Below, piece after piece: positions 7,525-15,584 of a stretch of DNA of 27,085 bases. This DNA is from Actinomycetes bacterium. Its GTDB lineage: Bacteria; Actinomycetota; Actinomycetes; Mycobacteriales; Micromonosporaceae. Under the pieces are notes generated by a model. That model had not been told where the DNA came from, ran no database searches, and was given only the letters and a program-made list of their open reading frames with translations. Within the stretch, counting starts at the first letter, position 1. Every line of letters begins with the position of its first letter. Position numbers and translations under genes: made by a program. The stretch spans positions 1 through 27,085 of the forward strand of contig JAJYSW010000013.1 of the NCBI GenBank assembly GCA_021793335.1, read 5' to 3'.

Positions 7525-7539
7525 CTTCCGGCCATGAAG
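7486..7539 (+). promoter_or_regulatory. 17-bp inverted repeat covering the PDZ-Lon start codon
   Basis: CTTCATGGCCGGAAGCC (7486-7502) is the exact reverse complement of 7523-7539, which contains the ATG at 7534-7536. The loop is 20 nt. In an mRNA starting upstream of 7486 this hairpin would bury the start codon and any ribosome site. TAGGCT (7521-7526), 7 nt before the ATG, could instead be a -10 for a leaderless transcript, in which case the hairpin would exist only in DNA. Confidence 0.7.
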
Positions 7540-8505
7540 AGGCGCGGAATAACGGTCCTGATCGGCGCGGCGCTGGTGGCATTGTTGACGTGGCAATCGC
7601 TGACGATGGACGTCGCCTATGTGGCCATGGGCCCCGGGCCCACCGAGAACGTCCTCGGCGTCACGGTTGACGAGGACGACGTCGAACACCAGATCATCAC
7701 CGCCGATACCGCCTACGAGACCTCCGGTGAACTGCGGCTGACCACCGTGCGCGTCGTCCAGAGCGTCACCCTCGCCGAGGCGCTGGGGTACTGGGTTTCC
7801 GGCGAGCACGCCATCATCCCCCGCGACCTGATCTACCCGCCCGACCAGACGCAGGAGGAGATCAGCGCCGAACAAGAGGCCGACTGGGTCGAATCCCAAT
7901 CGAACGCCGAGCAGGCGGCGCTCGCCTACCTCGACCAGCCCGCCGAGCTCCGCGTGATCGCCGACGGCGGCGGCCTCCTCGAAGGCGACGTGCTCCTCCA
8001 AGTCGCGGGCACCGACATCGAAGCGCTCACCGACCTCAAAGATTTCGCTGAAGGCGAAACCGAGGTGACCGTCGGCCGCGACGGCGAACAGATCACCGTC
8101 GTGACCGCCCTCGGCGAAGCCGAACTCGAACTGACCCGCGAAGACCCCTTCGGCATCGAGATCGACACTGAAGCGCTCAACATCGGCGGCCCCTCGGCCG
8201 GACTGATCTTCGCGCTCGGCATCGTCGACACCGTCACCGAAGGAGCACTCGTCGGCGACCTCGTCGTCGCCGGTACCGGCGAAATCGACGCCCAAGGGAA
8301 CGTCGGCGGCATCGGCGGCGTCCAGCAGAAGATCCGCGCCTCTGCGGAGATCGGCGTCGAGGTGTTCCTCTCTCCGGCCTCGAACTGTGCGGATGCCGTT
8401 TCGGTGGCGCCTGAGAACATGACTATTGTCAAGGTGGAGACCCTCGCGGACGCGGTCGTCGCACTGGAAGCCATCACAGCCGGTGAATCGGTGACGACCT
8501 GCTGA
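7534..8505 (+). CDS. Membrane-anchored PDZ-Lon (S16) serine protease, YlbL/Rv3194c type
   Basis: Extracytoplasmic protease combining a PDZ domain with a Lon-type proteolytic domain but without the Lon ATPase. A signal-anchor helix occupies residues 5-22. The PDZ-like region is about 95-185 (LRVIADGGGLLEGDVLLQVAG...), and the S16 domain about 190-320. The catalytic Ser221 lies in GGPSAGL and Lys266 in GGVQQK; their 45-residue spacing suits the Ser-Lys dyad of Lon. The frame is open 30 codons upstream, but that part is copy 2 of the 87-bp repeat, and family members start at MKRRGITVLIG, so the ATG at 7534 was chosen. There is no Shine-Dalgarno sequence. The UPF0182 gene follows 46 nt later, probably cotranscribed, as in mycobacteria. 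Confidence 0.9.
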   Translation: MKRRGITVLIGAALVALLTWQSLTMDVAYVAMGPGPTENVLGVTVDEDDVEHQIITADTAYETSGELRLTTVRVVQSVTLAEALGYWVSGEHAIIPRDLIYPPDQTQEEISAEQEADWVESQSNAEQAALAYLDQPAELRVIADGGGLLEGDVLLQVAGTDIEALTDLKDFAEGETEVTVGRDGEQITVVTALGEAELELTREDPFGIEIDTEALNIGGPSAGLIFALGIVDTVTEGALVGDLVVAGTGEIDAQGNVGGIGGVQQKIRASAEIGVEVFLSPASNCADAVSVAPENMTIVKVETLADAVVALEAITAGESVTTC

Positions 8506-8551
8506 ACAGTGCCGCGCGTCGGCTCGATGAGACACAGAGGAGTTGCTTAGA

Positions 8552-11500
8552 GTGGCGAACCGGACGCCCACGCCCCCGCGGATGAGTCGACGAGGACGGT
8601 ATGTACTGATCCTCCTCGTGGCCGCCATCGTGCTGCTGTCAGTGCTCGGATGGCTGGTGAGCCTCCGCACCAACTACCTGTGGTACGCCTCGGTCGATTA
8701 CACGACGGTCTTCTCCACCATGATGTGGAACCGGATCGGGCTGTTCGCCGTGTTCACCCTCGCCATGGCCGCATGGACGGGTCTCAACCTCTACATCTCC
8801 TGGCGTTTCCGGCCCGACACCTGGCCGGCCACCTCCGAGCAGGAGGGCCTCGAACGCTACCGGGAACTGATCTCCCCGCACGTCGGCTGGTGGATCGCCG
8901 GACTCGCAGCCCTCGTCGGCGTCTTCGCCGGCATGTCAGCCCAGTCCCGCTGGGAGACCTGGCTGCTGTTCCGAGAAGGCGGCGAATTCGGCTGGAAAGA
9001 CCCGGTCCTGAACATGGACGCCGGCTTCTACGTGTTCCGGCTGCCGTTCTGGGAGTTCCTCATCGGCTTCGGCTTCGCCGCCGTCGTCGTCGCCATCATC
9101 GCCTCCCTGAGCGCCTACTACCTGTACGGGGCGCTGCGCTTCTCCGGCCAGGGCGACCGCATGTCCAACGCCGCGCGCATCCACCTCTCGATCCTGGTGG
9201 CGCTGTTCCTCGGCCTCAAAGCCGTCGCCTACTACTTCGACCGGTTCAACTTCACCACGCAGGAGAACGAGGTCACCAACATCGTCGGTGGCGGCTACAC
9301 GGAGATGACCGCCCTGATGAACGCGAAGAACGCGCTCATCTGGGTCTCGGTCATCGCCGCGCTCGTCATCCTGGTGTTCTCATGGGGCTTCACGAGGTCG
9401 CTCGCTCTTCCCGGCGCCGCGCTCGGCCTGGTCGTGGTCACCGCGATCGCCGCCGGCGGCATCTACCCGGCCGTGGTCCGCAACTTCCAGGTCGAACCCA
9501 ACCGTCCCCAGCGCGAAGGCGAATACGCCCAGCACACCATGGACGGCACACGGTTCGCCTACAGCATGGAAGAGCTCCAGCAGGAGACGTACTCCGTGGC
9601 CTCCAGCCCGGATGCCCAGCAGCTCCAGAGCGACAGGGGAACGGTGCCGTACACGCGCTTGATCGACCCGTTCGTGGTCTCCGACGCGTTCACCCAGCGC
9701 CAGCAGCCGCGCAGCTTCTACGACTTCAACAACAAGCTCGACATCGACCGCTACACGTACACCAACGCGGACGGCGAAGAGGTCACCGAGGACTTCGTGG
9801 TCGGCCTGCGGGAACTCAACGCCGACCAACTGACCGGTGAGCAGCAGGACTGGACCGTCCGCCACACCGTCTATACGCACGGCTGGGGATTCGTCGCGGC
9901 CTCCAGCAGTGAGAACTGCAACGGCGGCCCGTACTTCATGAACGGCGTCATGCGCTCCGACGACGCCGAGGCCGGGCAGTGCGAGGCCACCGAGGACTTC
10001 CTCGAAGTCGACTGGCCCCAGGTCTACTACGGGTTGCTGACCGACGAGAGCCACTACGCGATCGTCGGCGTGCCCGAGGGCGAGACGCCGCGCGAGTACG
10101 ACCGCCCGGCCGATATCGCCGTCACCACCGAGGACAGCGATGAGCCCGAGGCCGAGGAGATCGGCTCGGACCGCTACACCACCTACCAGGGCGAGGGCGG
10201 CGTCCCGATCGGCTCGTGGACCACGCGGCTGCTGTACGCCTGGGAGTTCCAGGAGCCGCGGTTCCTGCTCTCGGACCAGATCAACGCCGAGTCGCAGCTG
10301 CTGTACAACCGCAATGTCCGCGACCGCGTCCAGGACGTGGCGCCGTTCCTGACCATCGAGGCCGACCCGTATCCGGCGGTCGTCGACGGCGAGATCGTCT
10401 GGATCGTCGACGGCTACACCACGACGAACGACTTCCCCTACTCCGACCGGGTCAACCTGGCCGAGGCCACCAACGACACCTACTCCGGTCAGGGCGTGGC
10501 CAACCAGGCGGCCGAAGAGGTCAACTACATCCGCTCGTCGGTCAAGGCCGTGGTCAATGCCTACGACGGCTCGGTCGAGCTCTACGAATTCGATGAAGAG
10601 GACCCGATCCTCAAGGCGTGGAACTCCATCTACGGCGGTGACCTGGTCATTCCGAAGGAGGAGACCCCGGCGGAGCTGGTCGAGCACTTCCGTTACCCGC
10701 AGGACATGTTCAAGGTGCAGCGCCACATCCTCCAGCGCTACCACGTCGATGAGGCCCGGACCTTCATCGAGGGCGGCGAGGCATGGGCGACGCCCGACGA
10801 CCCGGCGGCGGGCAACGGGATCACCCAGCCGGCCTACTACGTCTTCGCGCAGTATCCGAACCAGGACCAGTCGCACTTCCAGCTGACCAGCACGTACGTG
10901 CCGCGCAACCGCGAGAACGCGCTGGCGAGCCTCATGTCGGGCTACTACGACGAGAACGGCGATCCGCAGCTGGTGATCTACGACGTCTCCGGCGGCGACG
11001 ACCAGTCGGTGGGTCAGGTGCACCAGATCATCACCTCCACCACCGATGTGGCCGAGGAGCTGAGGCTCTTCCAGCAGCAGGGCACCGAGGTGGAGTGGGG
11101 CAACCTGCTGGCGCTGCCGGTGGGCGACGGCATCCTCTACATGGAGCCGATGTACCTGCGTCGTCAGTCCGGCGGCGAGGGCACCACGCTGCCGCTGCTG
11201 CGCCGTGTCGCGGTCAGCTACGGCGGCTATGTCGGCTACGCGGCGGAGTTCACCTGTGTGGACCCCGATGACCCTGAGCGCGGCTGCGACTTCAGTGAGA
11301 CGCCGATCACCGAGTACCCCAGAGACCAGCTGGGGGCGCTCGAACAGGTGGTCCAGGACTACGTGCGCGGTGCGCCGACCGCGGCCGAAGAGGTCGAGGA
11401 GGGCATCGAGGACACCGAAGAGGTCCCCGAGGCGCCGATCGATGAGGAAGAACCGACCACGGAGACCACGGAGGAGGCGCAGCCGCCCACCGGCGACGAG

Positions 11501-11662
11501 CCGCCGGAAGTGGAGGCGGCGATCCAGGACGTCCTCGACGCGCAGTCCGCTTACGAGGAGGCGCGCACGTCCGGCAGCGAAGCCGAGGCCGGGGCGGCCC
11601 TGGACGAGCTGTTCGCGGCCCTCGATGCGCTCCAGGCCGCGCGGGATGCGGCCGGCCAGTAG
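8552..11662 (+). CDS. UPF0182 family large integral membrane protein (Rv3193c-like)
   Basis: Conserved actinobacterial membrane protein of unknown function, 1036 residues. Seven hydrophobic segments fill the first ~310 residues, including VLILLVAAIVLLSVLGWLV near the N-terminus and GAALGLVVVTAIAAGGIYPAVV as the last. They are followed by a very large predicted extracytoplasmic domain rich in Tyr, Asp and Glu. The last ~130 residues are a low-complexity Glu/Pro/Thr then Ala/Glu-rich tail. The GTG at 8552 was chosen because AGGAG lies about 10 nt upstream; a TTG at 8543 is too close to that site. It lies directly downstream of the PDZ-Lon protease and probably shares its transcript. A strong hairpin terminator follows. 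Confidence 0.9.
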   Translation: MANRTPTPPRMSRRGRYVLILLVAAIVLLSVLGWLVSLRTNYLWYASVDYTTVFSTMMWNRIGLFAVFTLAMAAWTGLNLYISWRFRPDTWPATSEQEGLERYRELISPHVGWWIAGLAALVGVFAGMSAQSRWETWLLFREGGEFGWKDPVLNMDAGFYVFRLPFWEFLIGFGFAAVVVAIIASLSAYYLYGALRFSGQGDRMSNAARIHLSILVALFLGLKAVAYYFDRFNFTTQENEVTNIVGGGYTEMTALMNAKNALIWVSVIAALVILVFSWGFTRSLALPGAALGLVVVTAIAAGGIYPAVVRNFQVEPNRPQREGEYAQHTMDGTRFAYSMEELQQETYSVASSPDAQQLQSDRGTVPYTRLIDPFVVSDAFTQRQQPRSFYDFNNKLDIDRYTYTNADGEEVTEDFVVGLRELNADQLTGEQQDWTVRHTVYTHGWGFVAASSSENCNGGPYFMNGVMRSDDAEAGQCEATEDFLEVDWPQVYYGLLTDESHYAIVGVPEGETPREYDRPADIAVTTEDSDEPEAEEIGSDRYTTYQGEGGVPIGSWTTRLLYAWEFQEPRFLLSDQINAESQLLYNRNVRDRVQDVAPFLTIEADPYPAVVDGEIVWIVDGYTTTNDFPYSDRVNLAEATNDTYSGQGVANQAAEEVNYIRSSVKAVVNAYDGSVELYEFDEEDPILKAWNSIYGGDLVIPKEETPAELVEHFRYPQDMFKVQRHILQRYHVDEARTFIEGGEAWATPDDPAAGNGITQPAYYVFAQYPNQDQSHFQLTSTYVPRNRENALASLMSGYYDENGDPQLVIYDVSGGDDQSVGQVHQIITSTTDVAEELRLFQQQGTEVEWGNLLALPVGDGILYMEPMYLRRQSGGEGTTLPLLRRVAVSYGGYVGYAAEFTCVDPDDPERGCDFSETPITEYPRDQLGALEQVVQDYVRGAPTAAEEVEEGIEDTEEVPEAPIDEEEPTTETTEEAQPPTGDEPPEVEAAIQDVLDAQSAYEEARTSGSEAEAGAALDELFAALDALQAARDAAGQ

Positions 11663-11694
11663 CGTCTGAGCGAGGCCCGCACCGATTGAGGCCG

Positions 11695-11733
11695 AAGGCT
11701 CCCGGCGACCCGCTACGGGTCGCCGGGAGCCTT
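11695..11733. terminator. Bidirectional terminator between UPF0182 and the PASTA kinase
   Basis: Perfect 18-bp arms (11695-11712 and 11716-11733) enclose a CTA loop. The inverted repeat begins AAGGCTCC and ends GGAGCCTT. Only a short T-rich tract follows, but stem strength and position between convergent genes make termination of both strands likely. Confidence 0.8.
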
Positions 11734-11741
11734 GTTCGTGG

Positions 11742-13364
11742 TCACGGCTCGGGCCTCGGTTGCGGGGTGTCCGAAGGCGGCGAGGTCGTGTCGGATTCGG
11801 TCTTGCACGATTCCTTGTCGGCCGCCCTCTGGACGGTGATCTGCACCGTCGAATCGGGGTCGACGTCGGCGTCCGCTTCGGGGAACTGGTGGACCACGCC
11901 GCACCGGTGGCGGCCTGCACCCTCATAGGAGATGGCCGACTGCAAACCGGCCTCCCGGAGCCGATGCCGCGCCGCCCATTCGGACAGGCCGACCAGTTTG
12001 GGCACGGAAACGGCCTCGGGTGCGGAGGTGGGGCTCGATTCGCTGGGCGCCGCTGAGCCGGTCGTCTCGTCGGTGGGTTCTTCGGACGGCGGGGAGGTCG
12101 GATCCTCGGGGGTCTCCTCGGCCTCGGTGGATCCGTCCGCCTCATCGGGCTCGCTGCCCGGAACGGGCAGGGCGTCCTCTTCACCGCCGGAGACCGGTTC
12201 GTGGTGGTCATGGCCGCGCATGTCGGTGTCGCCGCCGTTCGCGGTGGTGGTCGCGATGCCGGGGTTCAAGGTGTCATACCACGGGCTCGCGGCTGCGATC
12301 GCGGCGCCGGCGGCGAGTACGGCGAGCGTTCCGGCGAGCGTGGCCCACAAGCGTCCGCGCCGTGGGCGGCTCTCGCCCTCCGGCGCGGGCGCTGCAGCGG
12401 ATGCCGGTTCCGGCGCCGGATTCGCACCGGTATGCGGTCCGGTGTGGATGGTCGGGGCGTTCGGAGGCGTCTGCCCGCGGGCCTCGACCTGAGGCGTCGC
12501 CGTATCCTGTCCCGCCGCGGTGATCATCACGCGGACCTTGTGGCAGGCGCGGGCGAACGCCGCCGCGTCGGACCAGCGATCCGAGGGCTCCTTCGCCAGG
12601 GCCCTGGCGACGATGGCATCGACCTCGCGGGGCACTTCGGGCGGCAGCGGCGGTGGGTCGTTGCGCAGGTGCGCCGAGAGCACGCCGAGCGGTGTATCGG
12701 CCTTGAACGGCGGCGAGCCGGCGAGGCACTGGTGAGCGACGACGCCCAGGGAGTACAGGTCCGAGGCGAAGGTGAGGTTCTCGCCGGCCGCCTGCTCGGG
12801 GGACATGTAGGTCACGGTGCCGAGGACGACGCCGGTGGTGGTGAGCGTCAGGTTGTGGCCTGCACGGGCGATCCCGAAGTCCACCAGGACGACCGATCCG
12901 TCGTCGCGGACGAGGATGTTGCCGGGCTTGATGTCGCGATGGACGATGCCGGCGGTGTGGGCGACCTGGAGTGCTTCGGCGACCCCGCCGATGACGCGGA
13001 GCGTATCGGCGGAGCCGAGCCGGCCCCACAGGCCGAGCAGCCGCGACAGCGGTCTGCCGTCGACGAATTCCATGATGAGGTAGGCGATGGCGGCGTCGCC
13101 GTCGTCGATCTCACCGTAGTCGTAGACTTCGACGACGCCGGGCCCCTTCATGACGGCGATGGCCCGGGCCTCGCGCCGGAAACGTTCGCGGAAACCGCGA
13201 TCGTCGACGAGGTCGGCCAGCAGGATCTTGACGGCGACGGTGCGCCACAGGATCGTGTCGGTGCCTTCCCAGACGTCGCCCATGCCACCGCCGCCGACGC
13301 GGCGTTCGAGCCGGTATCGCCCGTCCAGGACGTCGCCTGACTTGAGGTTGCGCGTGCTCAGCAT
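11742..13364 (-). CDS. PASTA-domain serine/threonine protein kinase (PknB-like, transmembrane)
   Basis: Eukaryotic-type Ser/Thr kinase of 540 residues. The cytoplasmic kinase domain (about 12-280) has the glycine loop GGGGMGDV (24-31), ATP-anchoring K46, the catalytic loop HRDIKPGN (D144), the DFG metal site (D162) and the SPEQ form of the APE motif. A Pro/Ala-rich juxtamembrane segment leads to one membrane helix (about 340-360, LWATLAGTLAVLAAGAAIAAA). Next come a His/Glu/Ser/Pro-rich extracellular linker and a single C-terminal PASTA domain (about 463-525, beginning SVPKLVGLSE). PASTA domains bind muropeptides or lipid II in relatives. PknB has several such repeats and is usually near the cell-division cluster, so this is probably a paralogue. 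Two cysteines in and after the PASTA domain could form a disulfide. Start ATG has AAGGGGAA upstream. Confidence 0.9.
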   Translation of the reverse strand: MLSTRNLKSGDVLDGRYRLERRVGGGGMGDVWEGTDTILWRTVAVKILLADLVDDRGFRERFRREARAIAVMKGPGVVEVYDYGEIDDGDAAIAYLIMEFVDGRPLSRLLGLWGRLGSADTLRVIGGVAEALQVAHTAGIVHRDIKPGNILVRDDGSVVLVDFGIARAGHNLTLTTTGVVLGTVTYMSPEQAAGENLTFASDLYSLGVVAHQCLAGSPPFKADTPLGVLSAHLRNDPPPLPPEVPREVDAIVARALAKEPSDRWSDAAAFARACHKVRVMITAAGQDTATPQVEARGQTPPNAPTIHTGPHTGANPAPEPASAAAPAPEGESRPRRGRLWATLAGTLAVLAAGAAIAAASPWYDTLNPGIATTTANGGDTDMRGHDHHEPVSGGEEDALPVPGSEPDEADGSTEAEETPEDPTSPPSEEPTDETTGSAAPSESSPTSAPEAVSVPKLVGLSEWAARHRLREAGLQSAISYEGAGRHRCGVVHQFPEADADVDPDSTVQITVQRAADKESCKTESDTTSPPSDTPQPRPEP

Positions 13365-13377
13365 CCGGCGGCTTTCC

Positions 13378-13436
13378 CCTTCGCGGCGAAGCCCGCGAGC
13401 CGTGGTCTCGCCTTCGCGGCGACGCTCGCGAGCCGT
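13378..13436. repeat. 26-bp imperfect direct repeat in the kinase leader
   Basis: Copies at 13378-13403 and 13411-13436 share CCTTCGCGGCGA and GCGAGCCGT, with a 33-bp period. They lie just upstream of the kinase start on the minus strand, so they fall in its 5' leader or promoter. Each also contains a short inverted pair (TTCGCGGCGAA in the first). No coding role is apparent. Confidence 0.7.
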
Positions 13437-13499
13437 ACATTCGCCCAGAGTCGGTTCTTCTCTCAGGGTTTAACGACCGTGACCGGCTGAGGCTACGCG

Positions 13500-13856
13500 C
13501 TAAGCAGCGCTCTTTTCCCGCTGCCCGCTGACGGCGAGTCGCCGGGCGCGCGCGTGGAGGGGCGCGGCCTCGCTCATGCGCGGATCGGAGACGGGCCGGG
13601 TCTCGGCGTCGGCGCGCTTCCCGGTTTTGCCGGGCATGCGGACGGCCTCGCCGAGCTGGCCGTCCCAGCAGGCCCAGGAATGGCAGGGCCACGCCTGGAG
13701 GCAGTGTCCGCAGACCGGTCGCCGCGTGCTGCGCTGGTCGAGTGCGGGCGTGTGCCGTTTCCACCATCGAGCTTGGACGCGCCACAGGCTCGGCACCAGG
13801 ACGCCGCTCGGGGGTTCGTCCGGCGGCGGGTTGTCGAGTGTGTACGGGCTTCGCAA
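13500..13856 (-). CDS. Small Cys/Trp-rich hypothetical protein
   Basis: 118-residue ORF with a TTG start preceded by AAAGG 9 nt upstream. The central segment has CGHC and WPCHSWACW (about residues 49-65), a pattern of paired cysteines and tryptophans that suggests a small zinc-binding fold like those seen in short actinobacterial proteins found beside XRE/DUF397 genes. The C-terminal third is basic and low in information. It lies between the PASTA kinase (same strand, downstream) and the Scr1-type regulator (divergent). Function is unknown, and the start is uncertain because a nearby ATG (13873) is in another frame. Confidence 0.5.
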   Translation of the reverse strand: MRSPYTLDNPPPDEPPSGVLVPSLWRVQARWWKRHTPALDQRSTRRPVCGHCLQAWPCHSWACWDGQLGEAVRMPGKTGKRADAETRPVSDPRMSEAAPLHARARRLAVSGQREKSAA

Positions 13857-14352
13857 CGCGGGCTGCCTTTCATGTCATATCAACGTCGATCTCGCCTGTG
13901 CGAGTGGGTTTCGATGCCGTTTTTCGGTCGCGACCAGTCGGTTTCGGGTCGCGGTGTCGAATCGGTACAGTCGGACGAAGCGGGTAGCTCCTCCGTCAAG
14001 TAGAATTGCACATGCAGATTTTCGATGCAAGGGGTATAACCGGATCGGGTGGTGAAAAATCACCTCCTGTCCTCGGGACCGCTTGCACAGTCGTGAATGT
14101 GCGGCCCCACAGCGGTCACGCGGGCCTCGACGAGCCCGGTGACTCTTGTGGAGCCGCGAAGGCGAAGAGCCCGCGGAGGCATCGATGCGATGGGCCCGTG
14201 GAGCCGTAGCAGTGTACGGCGCACCGGTGAGCGGCCAGAAGTCCTCCCTGGCCGGTGCGTCCTCACCCAAACCGGAGGGATCAGGGTGTCAAATGGGAAC
14301 ACCGAACGACGACGCTGACAACGATCTGCCGAAGAGGTTGGGGGGCAAGGCG
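13857..14352. other. Intergenic region upstream of the Scr1-type regulator
   Basis: About 500 bases without a supported gene. GC content falls in 13860-14070 compared with the flanks. TATAAC (14034-14039) resembles a -10 for the XRE gene, and GGTGA/TCACC around 14050-14065 forms a small hairpin with an A-rich loop. A 10-codon reading frame beginning GTG at 14288, in another frame and following GGAGGG, could be translated ahead of the regulator, but support is weak. Confidence 0.4.
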
Positions 14353-15231
14353 ATGCCTTCAGGCGGCAGCCCTACCGTGCGCCGTAGACGCGCGGGCAAG
14401 ATTCTGCGCCACATGCGCGAGCAGTCCGGAAGGGACGCGCAGGCGGCGGCCGATGCGCTGGAGGTCACCACCTCCACGATCTACCGCATGGAGCTCGGAC
14501 GTGTGGGCATCAAACCACGGGACGTCATGGCGCTCACCGAAGTCTACGGAGTGACCGACACCGCCCAGATCGAGGAGCTGGTGCGCTTGGCCCGCGACGG
14601 GCGCAAACGCGGCTGGTGGGCCCGCTACTCCGACACGATATCCCCGCCGTACGCGACTTATGTGGGCTTGGAACAGGACGCATCGAGCCTCTACCTGTAC
14701 GACGGGCTGATCATAAACGGCCTGCTCCAGACGCCCGATTACGCTCGCGCCACCTTCGATTTCGCGCTGGAGCATTCGCGGCGGTTCATGGAGGAGCGCA
14801 TCAACCTGCGCATGGAGCGCCAGGCCAGGCTTCGCGACGACCTGAAGATCTGGAACGTCATCGACGAGGCGGCGATCCGGCGGGTCCTGGGCGGGCCGAA
14901 GGTCATGATCGACCAGCTCCGGAATCTGTTGGAGCTCGCGGCACTGCCGAACGTGCACCTCCAGGTGCTGCCGTTCGACGGCGGCGCCTATCCCGGCATG
15001 CTCTCCTCGTTCACGGTCCTGGGTTTCGGGGAGCTCGACGGCGAGGTCGACCCCGGCTACCGGCACCCCGATGTGGTCTACATCGAAGGCCACAACGGTG
15101 ATGTGTACGAGGAGGGCGACGACGTCGCCCCGTTCCACGAGGTCTTCGGCAATCTTCGTTCGGCGGCCCTGGGGCCCGGCCAGAGTCTGGAGTTCATTGA
15201 GCAGCAGGCCGAGCGCCTCAAGGGCATGTGA
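14353..15231 (+). CDS. Scr1-family XRE/DUF5753 transcriptional regulator
   Basis: Helix-turn-helix regulator of the large actinobacterial Scr1 family. The N-terminal XRE domain (about residues 8-70, with SPTVRRRRAGKILRHMRE and DALEVTTSTIYRMELGR) binds DNA. The DUF5753 domain (about 90-285) has the usual features: a conserved YDGLIINGLLQTPDYARA segment, RMERQ, and VHLQVLPF near 215. Such proteins work with a small DUF397 partner, here encoded convergently about 60 nt downstream, and many affect development or secondary metabolism. Start ATG at 14353 has GGGGGG 7 nt upstream and gives 292 residues, matching family length. An in-frame ATG at 14293 would add 20 acidic residues not typical of the family. 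Confidence 0.9.
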   Translation: MPSGGSPTVRRRRAGKILRHMREQSGRDAQAAADALEVTTSTIYRMELGRVGIKPRDVMALTEVYGVTDTAQIEELVRLARDGRKRGWWARYSDTISPPYATYVGLEQDASSLYLYDGLIINGLLQTPDYARATFDFALEHSRRFMEERINLRMERQARLRDDLKIWNVIDEAAIRRVLGGPKVMIDQLRNLLELAALPNVHLQVLPFDGGAYPGMLSSFTVLGFGELDGEVDPGYRHPDVVYIEGHNGDVYEEGDDVAPFHEVFGNLRSAALGPGQSLEFIEQQAERLKGM

Positions 15232-15247
15232 GGGGTGAGGACGTGAA

Positions 15248-15279
15248 GGGGCGGCCGCGGTGCGCACCGCGGCCGCCCC
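15248..15279. terminator. Bidirectional hairpin between XRE and DUF397 genes
   Basis: Perfect 13-bp arms GGGGCGGCCGCGG (15248-15260) and CCGCGGCCGCCCC (15267-15279) enclose a TGCGCA loop. It lies between convergent stops 15231 and 15292. It has no T-run, but the very stable GC stem is typical of high-GC actinobacterial terminators. Confidence 0.7.
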
Positions 15280-15291
15280 CTCGTCAGTCGG

Positions 15292-15465
15292 TCATCGACC
15301 TTCTTGTTGCAGCAGCGACAGCCAGTCAGCTCGGCTGGTCCGCAGGATCGGGCTCTGGGCGAGCTTGGTATCCCTGATCTCAACGACACCTGTTGCGAGC
15401 CTGACCTCTACGCAGGCGCCGTTCGGGCCTGATCTACTGCTCTTCCTCCATGTGTGGGTCAACAT
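15292..15465 (-). CDS. DUF397 domain protein (partner of the Scr1-type regulator)
   Basis: 57-residue protein that is almost entirely a DUF397 domain: TWRKSSRSGPNGACVEVR near the N-terminus, then VEIRDTK and the C-terminal RADWLSLL. DUF397 proteins are small partners of Scr1/DUF5753 XRE regulators and are thought to modulate them, with BldB as a distant relative. The ATG at 15465 was chosen because AAAGGAGG (minus strand, 15472-15479) lies 6 nt before it; a second in-frame ATG at 15471 directly abuts the Shine-Dalgarno sequence and is too close. It converges with the XRE gene. Confidence 0.9.
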   Translation of the reverse strand: MLTHTWRKSSRSGPNGACVEVRLATGVVEIRDTKLAQSPILRTSRADWLSLLQQEGR

Positions 15466-15584
15466 GGACATCCTCCTTTCAAGGAGTGTTCGAGTCCCCA
15501 GGTCGGTGTTCACCATAATCAACAGGTCCGGTGGCGAACGTCATGAACTTGTCACTATCGGTTTCCTGACACACTTTCGGGGTC

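Noticed and set aside
7384..8673. 429-codon minus-strand frame opposite the PDZ-Lon protease
   Set aside because: The plus strand encodes a complete S16 catalytic dyad and PDZ domain; the antisense frame has no recognisable motif.
9380..12211. Very long open frame on the minus strand (over 900 codons) opposite UPF0182
   Set aside because: It is the complement of a clear UPF0182 gene and reads as low-complexity Arg/Val/Asp-rich sequence; long antisense frames are common in high-GC DNA.
14288..14320. 10-codon reading frame (GTG TCA AAT...) before the Scr1-type regulator
   Set aside because: It has a fair ribosome site but no terminator or conserved peptide; too short to support as a leader peptide.
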